Origin: Castor canadensis
Lineage: Eukaryota > Chordata > Mammalia > Rodentia > Castoridae
Direction: 5' to 3'
Assembly: GCF_047511655.1 (NCBI RefSeq)
Contig: NC_133401.1
Coordinates: 14,912,001-14,976,000, forward strand
Length of the DNA stretch: 64,000 nt
Below are positions 1 through 45,430 of the stretch, in pieces; the first letter of the stretch is position 1, and each line of letters begins with the position of its first letter. Both the position numbers and the translations under genes were made by a program. The notes under the pieces were generated by a model that worked only from the letters and a program-made list of their open reading frames with translations, was not told the origin of the DNA and searched no databases.

Positions 1-2260
1 TTGTTTTGTTTTTGTTTTGAGACAGAGTCTTCTATATAGCCCAGGCTGGCCACAAACTCCCAGTCCTCCTGCCTTCATCTCCCAAGTTCTGGGATTACAA
101 GTGCGCACCACCCACTCCCGTCTGTGCTCAGCACTTTCTATGAATCCTCTCTGACCATCATGACAGCTCTGAAAGAGAGGACTGAGCCCTCTCAGTGAGA
201 AGTGAGATTGGAGAGTGAGCTTGGGGAGGTTAAGGAGTGACAGAAGAGGGGCTTGAATCCAGGGCTGTCTCCAAAGGCCTTATGCTACTTGTTAGGGTCA
301 GGGTCTGGTTTCAAACCTAAGATATGTTTTTGCAATGACCTTTCATTTTCCAGCCAGTCAAACTTGGGTCTGCCACTGATTTGTTGTGTGACCTTGGGCA
401 AGTGGCTCCCATTCCTCAATGTCCAGAAACGATGGCAAAAAGCATATATTCAGCCTCTGGACACCATTTCACACCTTTTACACATGACAACCCTGTGAGC
501 AGTTTAAAAGACAGCTCATTTAGGACCGGGGGTGCAGCTCACTGGTAGAGCACTTTGCCTAGCAAGTGCAAGGCCCTGGGCTCCATCCCTAGCACCACAA
601 AATAAAATTTAAAAAAATGATAATAATGGATAGCCAGTTTACACACGGAAAAATGGAGGCAGAGAGAGGCTGAACAATTTGTCCAAGGTCACACAGCTAG
701 GAAGTGTGGCTTGAGAAGCAATGTGGGATGGGTTTTCTGTGTACCAGGCATAAAACTCCAGCATCACTTTGCCTCTGTGAGCCTCAGTGTTTTCATCTGT
801 AAAATGGAAATCTTTTCTTGTACTGGGGTCTCATGCTTACCAGGAAGGTGCTCTACCACTTGAGCCACTCCATCAGCCCTTTTTTGTGTTGGGATATTTT
901 CAAGATAGGGTCTCAAGAACGAGTTCCCTGGGCTTGCTTCAAACCTCAATCCTCCTGATCTCTGCCTGAGGGGCTAGGATTACAGGCGTGAGCCACTGGT
1001 GCTTGGTAGCAATTTCTTCTTGAATTCTTAACAAATGGGTAGAGAGGAACTCCCATTTCACAGAGTGGGAAACTGAGACCCAGAGAGGACAATAAGTCGT
1101 TCAAGTTCACACGGGAGGAAAAGCTGTGGTCAGCTCTGCTGGCTGGCTCCAGGTGGCAGAGAAATAGCGGCTGTGCTCTGTTCCCTAGACTCTGACAGGC
1201 ACCCCAGTTCCCAAGGGTGACAAGCACTCAGTCACCTAGGTGGGGTCTCTTGTCATCCTGCAGAGGCTCAGAGAGAAAGTGAATGACTTCACAAGAAGTC
1301 ATTTGACACTGCCTCCTGCCTCCCTGCCTCCACCTTGGAATCCCAGCCCTGATTCTTTGTGACCCTGAATAAGTGTCTTCACCTCTCTGAGACTCCAAGA
1401 TCTACTTTATTACTACTGTTTGGTTTGGGGACAAAGCTATGTAACCCAAGCTGACCTGGAACTCACTATGTAGCCCAGACTGGCCTTGAACTCTCAATCC
1501 TCCTGCTTCAGCCTCCTGAGTGTTGGGATTATAGGTGTGCACGACCAGAGATGGCTTCAGATTCCTTTTATAATAAATAAAGGGCGTCTGTCAGGATAAA
1601 GTGAGGCAGCGGGCAAAGTGCGAAGCCTGGAATTGAACAGATTGAAAGTTTAATCTTGCCTCTGCCACCTATTTTGCTGTGTGACCCCACACAACTTGAC
1701 CTCCCTCTCTGAACCTCAACTGCCTCTTTTGCCAAACGGGTCTGAACATCCCCACTTCCAGGAGGATGGGACCTAGTGAGTGGTAGACAGTGATACTATT
1801 ATTGTGTCTTGGGAGCCCCGGTGGCGTGGGAGAGTTTCAGGGAGGAACCTTAACTGGCCAGACTGGAAGAACTAGCATCTTGGGCGGGAGTGGGACCGAG
1901 GGTGGGGAGCCTCCTCTTGCTCAGGCCTGCCTGGATTCTAGGTTGCTGACCTGCACCTGGCCTGGGACCAAAGAACAGAGGGAGTTTTTATTTGTGATTT
2001 ATTTATTTACTGATTTTTGCAGTGCTGGCAATGGAACCCAGAGTCTCAAGCATTTTAGGCAGGAAGGCCAGCACCCCCAGTCCCAGAGGAAGGTTTAATG
2101 TCCTGCTTCCACTATGGCTTGCTACCTGCCCACTGGCTTCACTGCACACATTCTAGAAAATGGTGGTTAAAGAGCTGGAGAGGGCGCACGCAGCAGTCAG
2201 TGCCAGTCCCCAGCGCTGGCGGTCAAACCCAGGCCTTAGACAAGCATGGGGCCACAGCCA
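1..2260. repeat. Left intergenic region: SINEs and MIR pieces
   Basis: B1-like minus at 1-125 (cut by the window edge), ID plus 523-602, B1-tRNA dimer minus 815-1008, B1 minus 1420-1555, ID remnants minus 2010-2085 and 2200-2252. MIR pieces at 362-425 (+), 632-712 (-), 765-812 (+) and 1640-1745 (+). No gene seen. Confidence 0.75.
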
Positions 2261-4014
2261 CCATGGGTTTCGTGTCCCCTGGGGCAGGGCGGGTGCTGAG
2301 CCTCAGCTCCACTCGCCCTGGGACACACTGTCTGGGATGGATCAGGGAAGAGTGTCACGTAACTCGAGGGCAAAATAAAAGTGATAGATTTGGTACAAAA
2401 GGCAGCAGGGTTTCGTTAAATGCACCGAAACATGAAAGCCTAGATCTCTCTCGTAACTCCTCATGTCTACTGCCATGTCCCCTTGGACACAGGGAAACTT
2501 GTGGGGCCACTATAGCCGCTCATAGAGGCTAGCTGGTTGTGGGTTCCCCTCCCCACCACTGCCCAGCTCCACCTCAAAATGCCAGGAGGCATAAGTGCCC
2601 ACCATGATCTTCCTGCCTCTGCCAGTGGTGAAGGGTGGCAGTGATCACAGGGCCAGAACAGGAAGAGAAGGGAGACAGGACCTGTCCCAAGGAGTTGGAA
2701 GGCAGCGGGACCTCCTGTGACCTGAGGCTCCAGTCCCCACTCTCTCTCTCCAAAGTCCCACCCTGCTTCACTCTCAAAACACAAATTCAAAGAATTTGCA
2801 GATGGTGGCCACAGAGTACTAAACCCAAGGGCAGGGCTCTTCTGAGCATGGGGACCTCTCTGCTACAGTGACCTCAGGCCTGGGAAGTGGCATCAGGAAG
2901 GGTCTGGTTTGCAGAGGATGAGAGATAAACTGACAAGGAATCCAGAAGTTTCCCACCTGGAGGTGTGCAAAGGGGCCGAGGTCTAGGTGACCATGGCTTG
3001 GAACCAGGGACAGCTTCTTTAGAAGGGACACCCTTCCCTGACAGAAGTCAGCAGAAGTTGGCCTTGTTCCCAACTGTCCCCAGTCCTCAGTAACACTTTT
3101 TAGCTAATTTATTTTGCCATCAGACAACTTCTGGACACCTAGTTTGCACTACCTAAGCCCTTCCTTGTGTGCCAAGATGAGCCCAGTCCCTGCCTCCTGG
3201 AGGCCAGAGGGGGACAGACCATCAGCAGTAGGGACGATGGTAATGGGAGAAGCCTGAGCCTAGAGGTCAGGTGGTGATGGGGAGGCACTGACACAGCGGT
3301 CAGAGCTAGGAGGGGAAACCCAAAGAAAAGAGGGCAATCTGGGAGGATTAACATAACACAGGGGCTGAGACCTAAGTAATGAGCAGGAGTTGGGTGGAGT
3401 GTGAAGTGTCTAAACAAACAAACAAACAGTACCATCATTGCGCAGAAGGTGGTAGGGATATTTTTTTTTTCACTTTCATAGAATGAGACTTGCCCTGGGG
3501 TACTGAGGACACAGAGGTTACCAGAGCAGCCCTGGTTTTGTCACGGAGTTCCCAGTCTATAAGGGAAACAGATTTATCACCAGTGATAAGCAGGGTGTTC
3601 AGGAGAGCACAAAAGGAGATGCCTGGCACCCAGCATGGTGGCACACGCCTCTGATCCCAGCCCTGGGGGGCGGAGGCAGGAGGATCGCGATTTCAAGGCC
3701 AGCCTGGGCTACATGGGGAGCTAGCTGACGTGACTACGGGGAAGAGAGAGGGGGAAAACGTGCAAGAGCTTGGAGGGAGGAAGCCCTGAATTTCCTAATA
3801 ATTGACAATAGCCAGTCAGGCCAAAAAAGATGGAAACAGACAAACCTACAAAGAAAATCGCAAGACTAAGGACACATTCTCCCCGCCCTCTTCTTGCAGC
3901 CATGCCCTTTGGCTTGAAGGTCACCATCTTTGCATGGGGCGCTTGGTTCAGGTGCCCATAACCCGAGGTCCTGCCTAGGGCCTGAGGGCCCCGCGCCTGG
4001 GATGCAGACCACAG
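2260..4014. other. Intergenic, mostly unique sequence
   Basis: No gene, RNA or long repeat recognised apart from a B1-like SINE (plus) at 3626-3718. It lies downstream of PHLDB3. Confidence 0.5.
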
Positions 4015-25620
<21,606 letters not shown>

Positions 25621-26164
25621 GGCTGGGCTGGAGAGAAGAAAGAAAGGACGCCCCGTCCCCCTCCCCAGCAGCCCGGAAGTGGAGGGGGGGACAACAGGTC
25701 CAACAGCTCTCTAGGGAGGAGGGAGAGACCAACTTGCCCCGCCCGCAACTGTGGCATCTCGCCATCCCGGCCCCACCAGCCCCACCCTGAGCATCGAGAC
25801 CTCCCACTCTGCCTCCAGTGGCCCCATTCCTGTCCCCTGGAGGGATGGGCATCATGGCCATCTCTGAATACCAGTCTCTCTAAAGCTCAGATCCTGCGAG
25901 GCCTCAAAGGAAGATCCAGAATAGAGATGGGGGACTCTCCCCTCTAATGAGCCGTTTAGAAGGGCCCCAAACCGGTTTAGGGAGCTGGACAAGGGGGTAC
26001 GGGTGCCCGGAGCTGAGTCAGAGACCCGCCCAGACACAGAAGGAAATGTGCCCCCAACATGCTTTAGTACTGGGTGGAGGCCACAGGTTAAAGGTCTCAA
26101 CCAGACCCTTTCCTGTCTGGGCAAAAACAGGAAAATAACTGGTATTTTTGTAAGGGAATAATTA

Positions 26165-26560
26165 GATGTCACAAGCTGTGCAAACCCCTTTACACACCTT
26201 AATTTGGTTTCATACCAAAACCTATCAGGAAAGGGATTACTAGCTCTCCATTTTATATTTGGGGAAACTGAGGCTGAGGGAAACAAGTGTACCCAAGATC
26301 TACAAACTTTGTACATGTCAGCACCAGCTTTGGGCTCTCAAAATCCGTGTCCCTACCCATTAGGTAAACTGTCACTCCAAGCCAGGAAGTGCCTGGAGAT
26401 CATTCCAGATGATATGGCCCAAACGCTGTCAGGGAGTCTGCCAGGCAGGGATTCATATTAATGGACTTATCAGGTCATCAGAACCCCCTGTTATTATTAC
26501 TCCCACTTTACAGATGAGGGCACTAAGGACTGCAGAAGGGAAGCACCTTACCCTGGGGCA
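26165..26560 (-). repeat. MIR remnants between PHLDB3 and ETHE1
   Basis: ATATTTGGGGAAACTGAGGC and CACTTTACAGATGAGGGCAC are MIR minus signatures. Confidence 0.6.
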
Positions 26561-26734
26561 TTGAGAAAGGGCAGTGGCTCAAACACAAGACTGTGTTCTA
26601 ACGAAAGGCCATGAGGAGACCTGCCCCCAATTCCAGGTTGGTACCTCATCTTGTGAGTTAGAACCTCAGTTCCCAACCCGACCCCATTTAGACAGAAACC
26701 CAGCTGGTCCCCAGAAAACAGGCAGGCAGATTCA

Positions 26735-39480
<12,746 letters not shown>

Positions 39481-39784
39481 GGCTGACCCCGGGGGGGCGG
39501 GGCGGGGGCGGGGCCACGGCAGGGGCGGGGCCTGCCTTAAAGGGGCCGCGGGCGCCAGGGCGGAGGGCGGAGCGTGCCAGTGCAGGGCTGGAGACGGTGA
39601 CATGTCAGACGTCCAGGAAGACAGCGGGCAAGGCAGGGGATACTCTGAAACGTGAGAAAGTGACTAGACAGATGCTCAAGGAGACGCTCAGGGACAGTGG
39701 TGTAGAAAGAGAAACAGGGAGAGAGGTAGAAACCCAGCAAGAGGCCCCAGTAAGTTCAACCACCGGCCACTTCATAGGAAAAGC

Positions 39785-39807
39785 GGGGGGGGGGGGGGGG
39801 GGGGGGG
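39785..39807 (+). repeat. Run of 23 G
   Basis: Uninterrupted poly-G about 370 bp upstream of the ETHE1 start codon. Confidence 0.95.
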
Positions 39808-39949
39808 CAGCCATTCTAAGAAAGAAGAATGTGCTTAGTTCAAGGTCACTAGTGTTTTGAGGGACTGTTTGGTGAGCCCCTGCTTAACACAGCATCATTT
39901 ATTCTGCCTAAAGTTTGTCCAAAGCACCTTATCAGAATTTTTTTTTTCT

Positions 39950-40600
39950 TTCCAAGAAGACAGGGGTCTCATCTCCCTATGTAGCCCAATTTGGCCTCAA
40001 ATTCTTATTCTTTCTGCCTCCGCCTCCCGAGTGCTGGGATTACAGGTATGCAGCACCAGGAGAGGCCTCCAAGAAAAATCCTTTACATATATATATGTAT
40101 ATATGCGTATACATATACGGACGTGTGTGTGTGTGCAACCTGAAGATCCTTTGTCTTTTGTTGGGGTGTGAACCCCTAAACCCAGCTTGTGTTCACTTAC
40201 ATACAGTTTCTCAGAGCTGAGAAACTGCTGTCTTAATCCACAGACTATCAAAAAGTTTGCTCTTTGGAATCATATCAACAATGAGGACCAGCACGGTGGC
40301 CTGTGCCTGTAGTCCTACGTATTTGGGACTCTGAGATTAGGCAGATTGAGGTTTGAGGCCAGCCTGGGCAAATAATTTGAGAAACCCTGTCTCCAAAATA
40401 TCCAGAGCAAAATTGACCGGAGATGTGGCTCAAGCAGTAAAGAGCCTGCTTTGCAAACTCGAAGCCCTAAGTTCAAGCTCCAGTACTACCAAAAAATAAA
40501 TAAATTAAAAAAAATAAAAATAGTGAGAATATTCCTAGGCTGAGGGTGTGACTCATTGGTCATGCATAAAGCCCTGTGTTCCACCCCAGTACAAAAGAAA
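39950..40600. repeat. SINEs between ETHE1 and ZNF575
   Basis: B1 minus 39950-40055; TA/GT simple repeat 40085-40135; dimer plus 40285-40500; ID plus 40535-40600. Confidence 0.75.
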
Positions 40601-40630
40601 ACGCTCCATTCTGGTGGATCTAAGTCCCTT

Positions 40631-41403
40631 TGTTAAGAAGAAGCCACTTCAATTCCCAGCCAAGGTGCCAAGCTTCTGAGGCAGGGTTTCCAGCAACACC
40701 AGCCACCTTTATCTTAATTCCAAGGTTCCCATGGACCAGGCCCTGACGGGGCTCCCCAGAGCAGGCCCCACGTTAACCTAGGCCTAAACTCTGCTTCAAT
40801 TAAATTTTGCAGAAAGGTCACCTTTCCAAGTCCTCAGCTAGCCCTCTCTCACGCTGTGTTTGGGGAGCTGGTAGGGTTCCCTTTGCGATCCTCTCCCAAG
40901 CTATAGCAAGTTAATAAAATCCAACTCTGCTGGGCCCCCAGTATATTTCTGGTGGCCTTTGTCAAAGGAGAGGTGCTCAGAAACTAGAAAGCCTTGAAAG
41001 ACTTGCAGAAATACTGAAGAGGGAAACCCGGGTTGTTAGGGTGAACAAAAGGAAGCCAAATTAGAACTGGACCACCCCCGCCTCCCCCTCCCAGAAAATG
41101 ACTTACTAGAAACTCTTTATCCAACCCTAAAGAAAAATAAACATCCACTTTTAGCCATTTACTAGAAACTCACCTGACCTTGAGCCGCCCTTGAGCCATT
41201 ATCTCAGGAGGGTCAGAGGCATGGAGGGTTTTCCTGCCCAGTGACCTTCCTGGGACTTCACTAACCTCCTAGATCTACCCCCAGTCTGTAAGTGACTGCA
41301 GGCTTCAGCTCTGTTGCTCAGGGCTCCTTCCTGAATAATAAAGCCTGTGCTGGTGCTGAGCTGTCTCCCTGCCTATCCCATCCTATGTCTCTTTATTCTA
41401 ACA
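40631..41403 (+). mobile_element. Candidate retroviral LTR fossil
   Basis: 773 bp bounded by TGTTA and TAACA, an inverted pair typical of LTR ends, with an AATAAA signal near 41335. No target duplication and no coding part was recognised; about 350 bp of purine-rich sequence follows. Family uncertain; it looks like an old solo or partial LTR. Confidence 0.5.
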
Positions 41404-41899
41404 GTGGGTAAGCTATGCAGGGACATGGGGAGACAAGGGACAAATTGGGATGCCCTAAAAAGAAACAGTCACAAAGTTACACTTAGAGACCCCAGAAGAT
41501 TGGGAGAGATGGGGAGATGTAGGGAGATCAGAGCAGGAGATGCTCTGCGGAGAACAGGAAGTGCTCTGGAAAGAACAGGAAGTAATATGGAGAGAGAAGA
41601 GAAGACACCAGAGAGGGAGAAATAGGCAGAGACAGAGCCAAGAGAACTTTGCTCGTTTATTCCAGGTGTGTGGACTCTGCGCGATTGTCCCCAAGCTGGG
41701 ACCAGGGGTGAGTCCCAAGTAAGCTTAGAGAGGGAGAGAGGTGGGGACAATCAAGGAGGTTGAGGGTGGGGGGAGCTCAGAGGAGGAGGAACCAGGGAAG
41801 CAGGGAAGCAGGCACTCTTTACTGTGAGAGCCCCAAAATAAGATCTCCTCATCCCTGGGGCCTCATCCTATTGTTTTTTCAGGATAACTCCACCCCTCC

Positions 41900-43390
41900 C
41901 CCGCCATGGTGGGGGAGGACCAGGGCTTTGCAGCATGCACTGTACCACTGAGCTGCAACCCCAGTTTTTTGTTTTTTGGGTTTTTTGCAGTATTTTTAGG
42001 CCATTTACCCATTCCTCGAAGGCACGCCCTCTGAGGTTCTTGTAGACTCAGCTGTGAGAGGTCCTAAGAGCTAGAAACCCTGCTTCCTCCTTCCCAGCTG
42101 AGTGACTTTGGCCTGAAAACATTCTTTTCTGAGTTTCAGTTTTCTCTTCTATAAACTGAGGTTGAAAACTGTTCCTCCTTTGTAAAGGTCAGGTGAGTTC
42201 ACAGCCGGAGAGTTTGGAAAAGCACCTGGCTCAGAATAGGCTCTCAGTGGAAGGCCACCATCGTGGTGCCACCCCTTCCTCCCTGGCCACCTCCACTCAA
42301 TTCATCTCTAGGCCCCATAGAGGTAACATCTCCACTCAGGCCTCTTTGTCATCCTTACGTCCTCTGTCCCAGTCAACAGGCACCAAACACACACCTGTAA
42401 TCCTAGCACTCGGGGAGGCAGAAACAGAGGATCTCATGTTTGAGGCCAGTCTGAACTACATAGCAACACCTTTGTCTTAAAAATAAATGAAAAAATAAAG
42501 AACATAAAATAAATTGCCTGGACTCCAGGGCCAGGCTGCAGAGGTTCAAATCCTGGCTCTGCTACTTCCAGGCTCACGCCTCACTGTGCAACCTGGGGCA
42601 CATAAACTTCCTCTCTGTGCCTCATTTTCCTCTCCTGTACAACAAGGATTATAATAACAATGAATTGCTAATAAATTGCTCTGGGAATTAAAAACTAATG
42701 TATAGAAGTCAATGTCTGTCATATCACAATGGCTTGATAAATGCTAGCAATTAATACTGTAATTAATATGAAACCGGCCTCACTGGGTTTCTGGATTCCA
42801 TATCCCACCTTATGACACATTTGGCAACCAGAGGGAGCCTCCATCATAAAATGTCAGGGAGAAAAGAGACCATTGTGGGCCATGTTTAATCCCTGATTCA
42901 AACAAGCCAAGGATGATGAAAAGGTACTTACCGGATATGGTAATCATTTAAATAACGTTGACCATGAGTGACCTTGCCTCCTTCCTTCTCTTTCTTTCTT
43001 GTCCTAGGGGTTTGAATTCAGGGCCTCTCCCTTGCTAGGCAGGCACTCTACCATTTAAGCCACTCCGCCAGCCCCTCCAACCCTTTTTAGCTTTAATTAT
43101 TTTTCAGATACACTTACCTTAAAAATGTAAGGCTCTGAGTTCAAACCCCAGTACCCTCCCCTGCCCCCTCCAAAAAAGGGTGGCAGGGCATGGTGACACA
43201 CACCTGAAATCTCAGCACTCAGGAGGCCAAGCAGGAGGGTGGAGAGTTCCAGGTTGGCATAGTGAAACAGTCTCCCGATCCTAGCTCATGACACTTCCTG
43301 TGGTTAACTGACCCACTATTTTTTTTTCTCTTTGTGGTGCTGGGGATGGAACCCAGTATCTCCTGCATGAGTTACATCCCCAGGCCTACT
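41900..43390. repeat. SINEs and a MIR, intergenic
   Basis: ID remnant minus 41900-41965; B1 plus 42370-42480; well-kept MIR plus 42520-42760; tRNA minus 43005-43075; tRNA and B1 pieces plus 43110-43285; ID minus 43325-43390. Confidence 0.75.
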
Positions 43391-43569
43391 TCCTGTGTTT
43401 AAAACCTTCCCCTGGTTTCTCGCTCTGCTCCAGCACCTTCCCAAGCTTCTTCACCTTGGGCTGCTACATCTCCCCACCTTTTTATCTTCCCATGACAGAG
43501 GGCATCTTGCTGTTAATTCTCTCAGGTGTCCATTCAACACAGGTAAGTTGTCCATATTTTTTTGTGTGT

Positions 43570-44450
43570 GTGTGTGGTACTGAGGCTTGAACTCAGAGCC
43601 TACACCTTGAGCCACTCCACCAGCCCTTTTTTCATGATTTTTTTTTTTTTTGAGATAGGATCTCATGAACTATTTGCCCAGGCTGGCCTCAAACTGAGAT
43701 TTTCCTGAGCTCTGCCTCCTGAGTAGCCAGTGCCCTGCTTAAATGTTCTTCTTAACCCAGCACACATTCTAGAAGACAGTTGTATATTTATAGGGGGATG
43801 GAGAGAAGAGTGGCCAGGGAAGCCTTCTGCTATGGTAACATTTCAGCTGAGGCCTGAAGGTAGGGAGTCCAGCAAGCAAAGAAATGGAAGAAGGACCTCG
43901 GGTAAAGAAGGAATAGCTAGTGCAAAGGTCCTGAGGTAGGACTGAAAATCGTATTGCAAGAACTGGAAGGAAGGGTCTGATAGGATATGTAGTAGACATC
44001 CCTTGGGCAGTACAGTCCTTTCCATACTTAGGACTTTCACCTTGAGCCACTCCACCAGCCCTTTTTTGTGAAGGGTTTTTTTTTTTCCCCAACATAGGGT
44101 CTCAAGAACTATTTCCCTCAGCTGGCTTTGATCCTCGATCCTCCTGATCTCTGCCTCCTGAGTAGCCGGGATTACAGGTGTGAGCCACCTGTGCCCAGTG
44201 GTCCTTTCCATCTTGAAGTCTGTTCTCTTGCTGTTCCTGTGACAACTTGACCCCATCAGGTCTACGTTAATACTTAATAAAAACAAAAACACTGATGGCA
44301 TTTATTGAGCTCTCTAGAACTTTCTATTGCAAACACACTGGTTATCTTATTTAATTTCAAGAGCCTTCCCTTTTACAGATGAGGAAACTGGGGCGCAGAA
44401 AGATGAAGTGACTCACTGAAAGTCACACATCTAGAACATGGTAGAGATGA
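43570..44450 (-). repeat. Two deleted-subfamily dimers and a MIR
   Basis: 43570-43735 and 44030-44195 carry the deletion signature CACCTTGAGCCACTCCACCA. MIR minus at about 44285-44450. Confidence 0.75.
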
Positions 44451-45079
44451 CTCCAAACCAGTTATTCCAGTGATCTGGCTCCAGAACCCAAATAAACCCC
44501 GCCAAATAACTCTGGCGGCTGGAGACCCACCCAGGCAGACAACTTTTATGAGCACTTCACGGTCATTCCGGCACTAGGCAGGACTTTGCACCTTGCACCT
44601 TGCACCTTCAATGTCTGGGAAGAATGCCGGGCAGTGTGCCACCTTGGCCTTGACACCTCGGAAGTACCCAGGCCCGGGAGAGGGAGTCAGCATGGGACAC
44701 AGGGTGTGAGCTGAGAACGTTAAGTCACCCCATGGTGAAGGGTGCCGGGGCGTTATGCCAATAACGTGCCTTTTATTGGGTACCAGCCTGCCCCCACCCT
44801 CACTCTAAATGGATCAGACTTTTCTTTCTGCAAACGCCTCCAGGGATGCGATGGGCAGCAAGCTTTTCCTTCTTTGGTTTTTTTTTTTTTTAGGTGCCTC
44901 TAAAGATGGATCTCAGGCTTCCCGTGGAATTCTGGACAAGAAGAGGGACATTTAAAAAGAGGGGTGCACATGCTGGGAGCTGTCCCGCGGATTTCCAGGC
45001 GCAGTTAGTCCACGTTTGTCCCGCACTTGCTTGACTCCAGACTCCAGCCAGCCACCGTAGGCCCCGCACAGTCCGTGCA

Positions 45080-45430
45080 GCATCGTGCTTGTCCATGGAC
45101 CTGCCCACCAGGCTCGCCCACCCCCTCCTTCCAAGCCCGCTTCCCCCGCAGCCGCCTCCGCTGGCCGCGGGTGCGCATGCGTGCCGACGCCCCCTCCGAT
45201 CGGCGTGGGAGGAGGGGATGGAAGTGAGGCTGGGCCCTGCAGCTCGCCCAGCTCCCCCACTCCCACCTTCTCCTCCCCCGTCGCCACGCGCGCTGGACCG
45301 TGCGGTGCAGTTCCGCACGTCGGAGGCCAGCACAGCAGCAGCAGCAGCAGCCGCGGGGCGGTGGCCGCCGAGGCGGGAGGGGCCCGGAGCCCCGCCCCCA
45401 GGGAGGGGCCGTCCTGCAGCAGGTGAGGAG
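45080..45430 (+). promoter_or_regulatory. ZNF575: ZNF575 CpG-island promoter and first non-coding exon
   Basis: Very CpG-rich and free of SINEs. A six-unit CAG run lies at 45333-45350. A CAG/GTGAGG donor near 45422 would end a non-coding exon 1. Confidence 0.6.

Noticed and set aside
1-4000. A possible LYPD3 exon, since LYPD3 neighbours PHLDB3 in human
   Set aside because: I found no Ly6/uPAR cysteine pattern on either strand.
44588-44612. Three tandem CACCTTG units
   Set aside because: Too short to call more than a chance tandem; no link to a gene seen.
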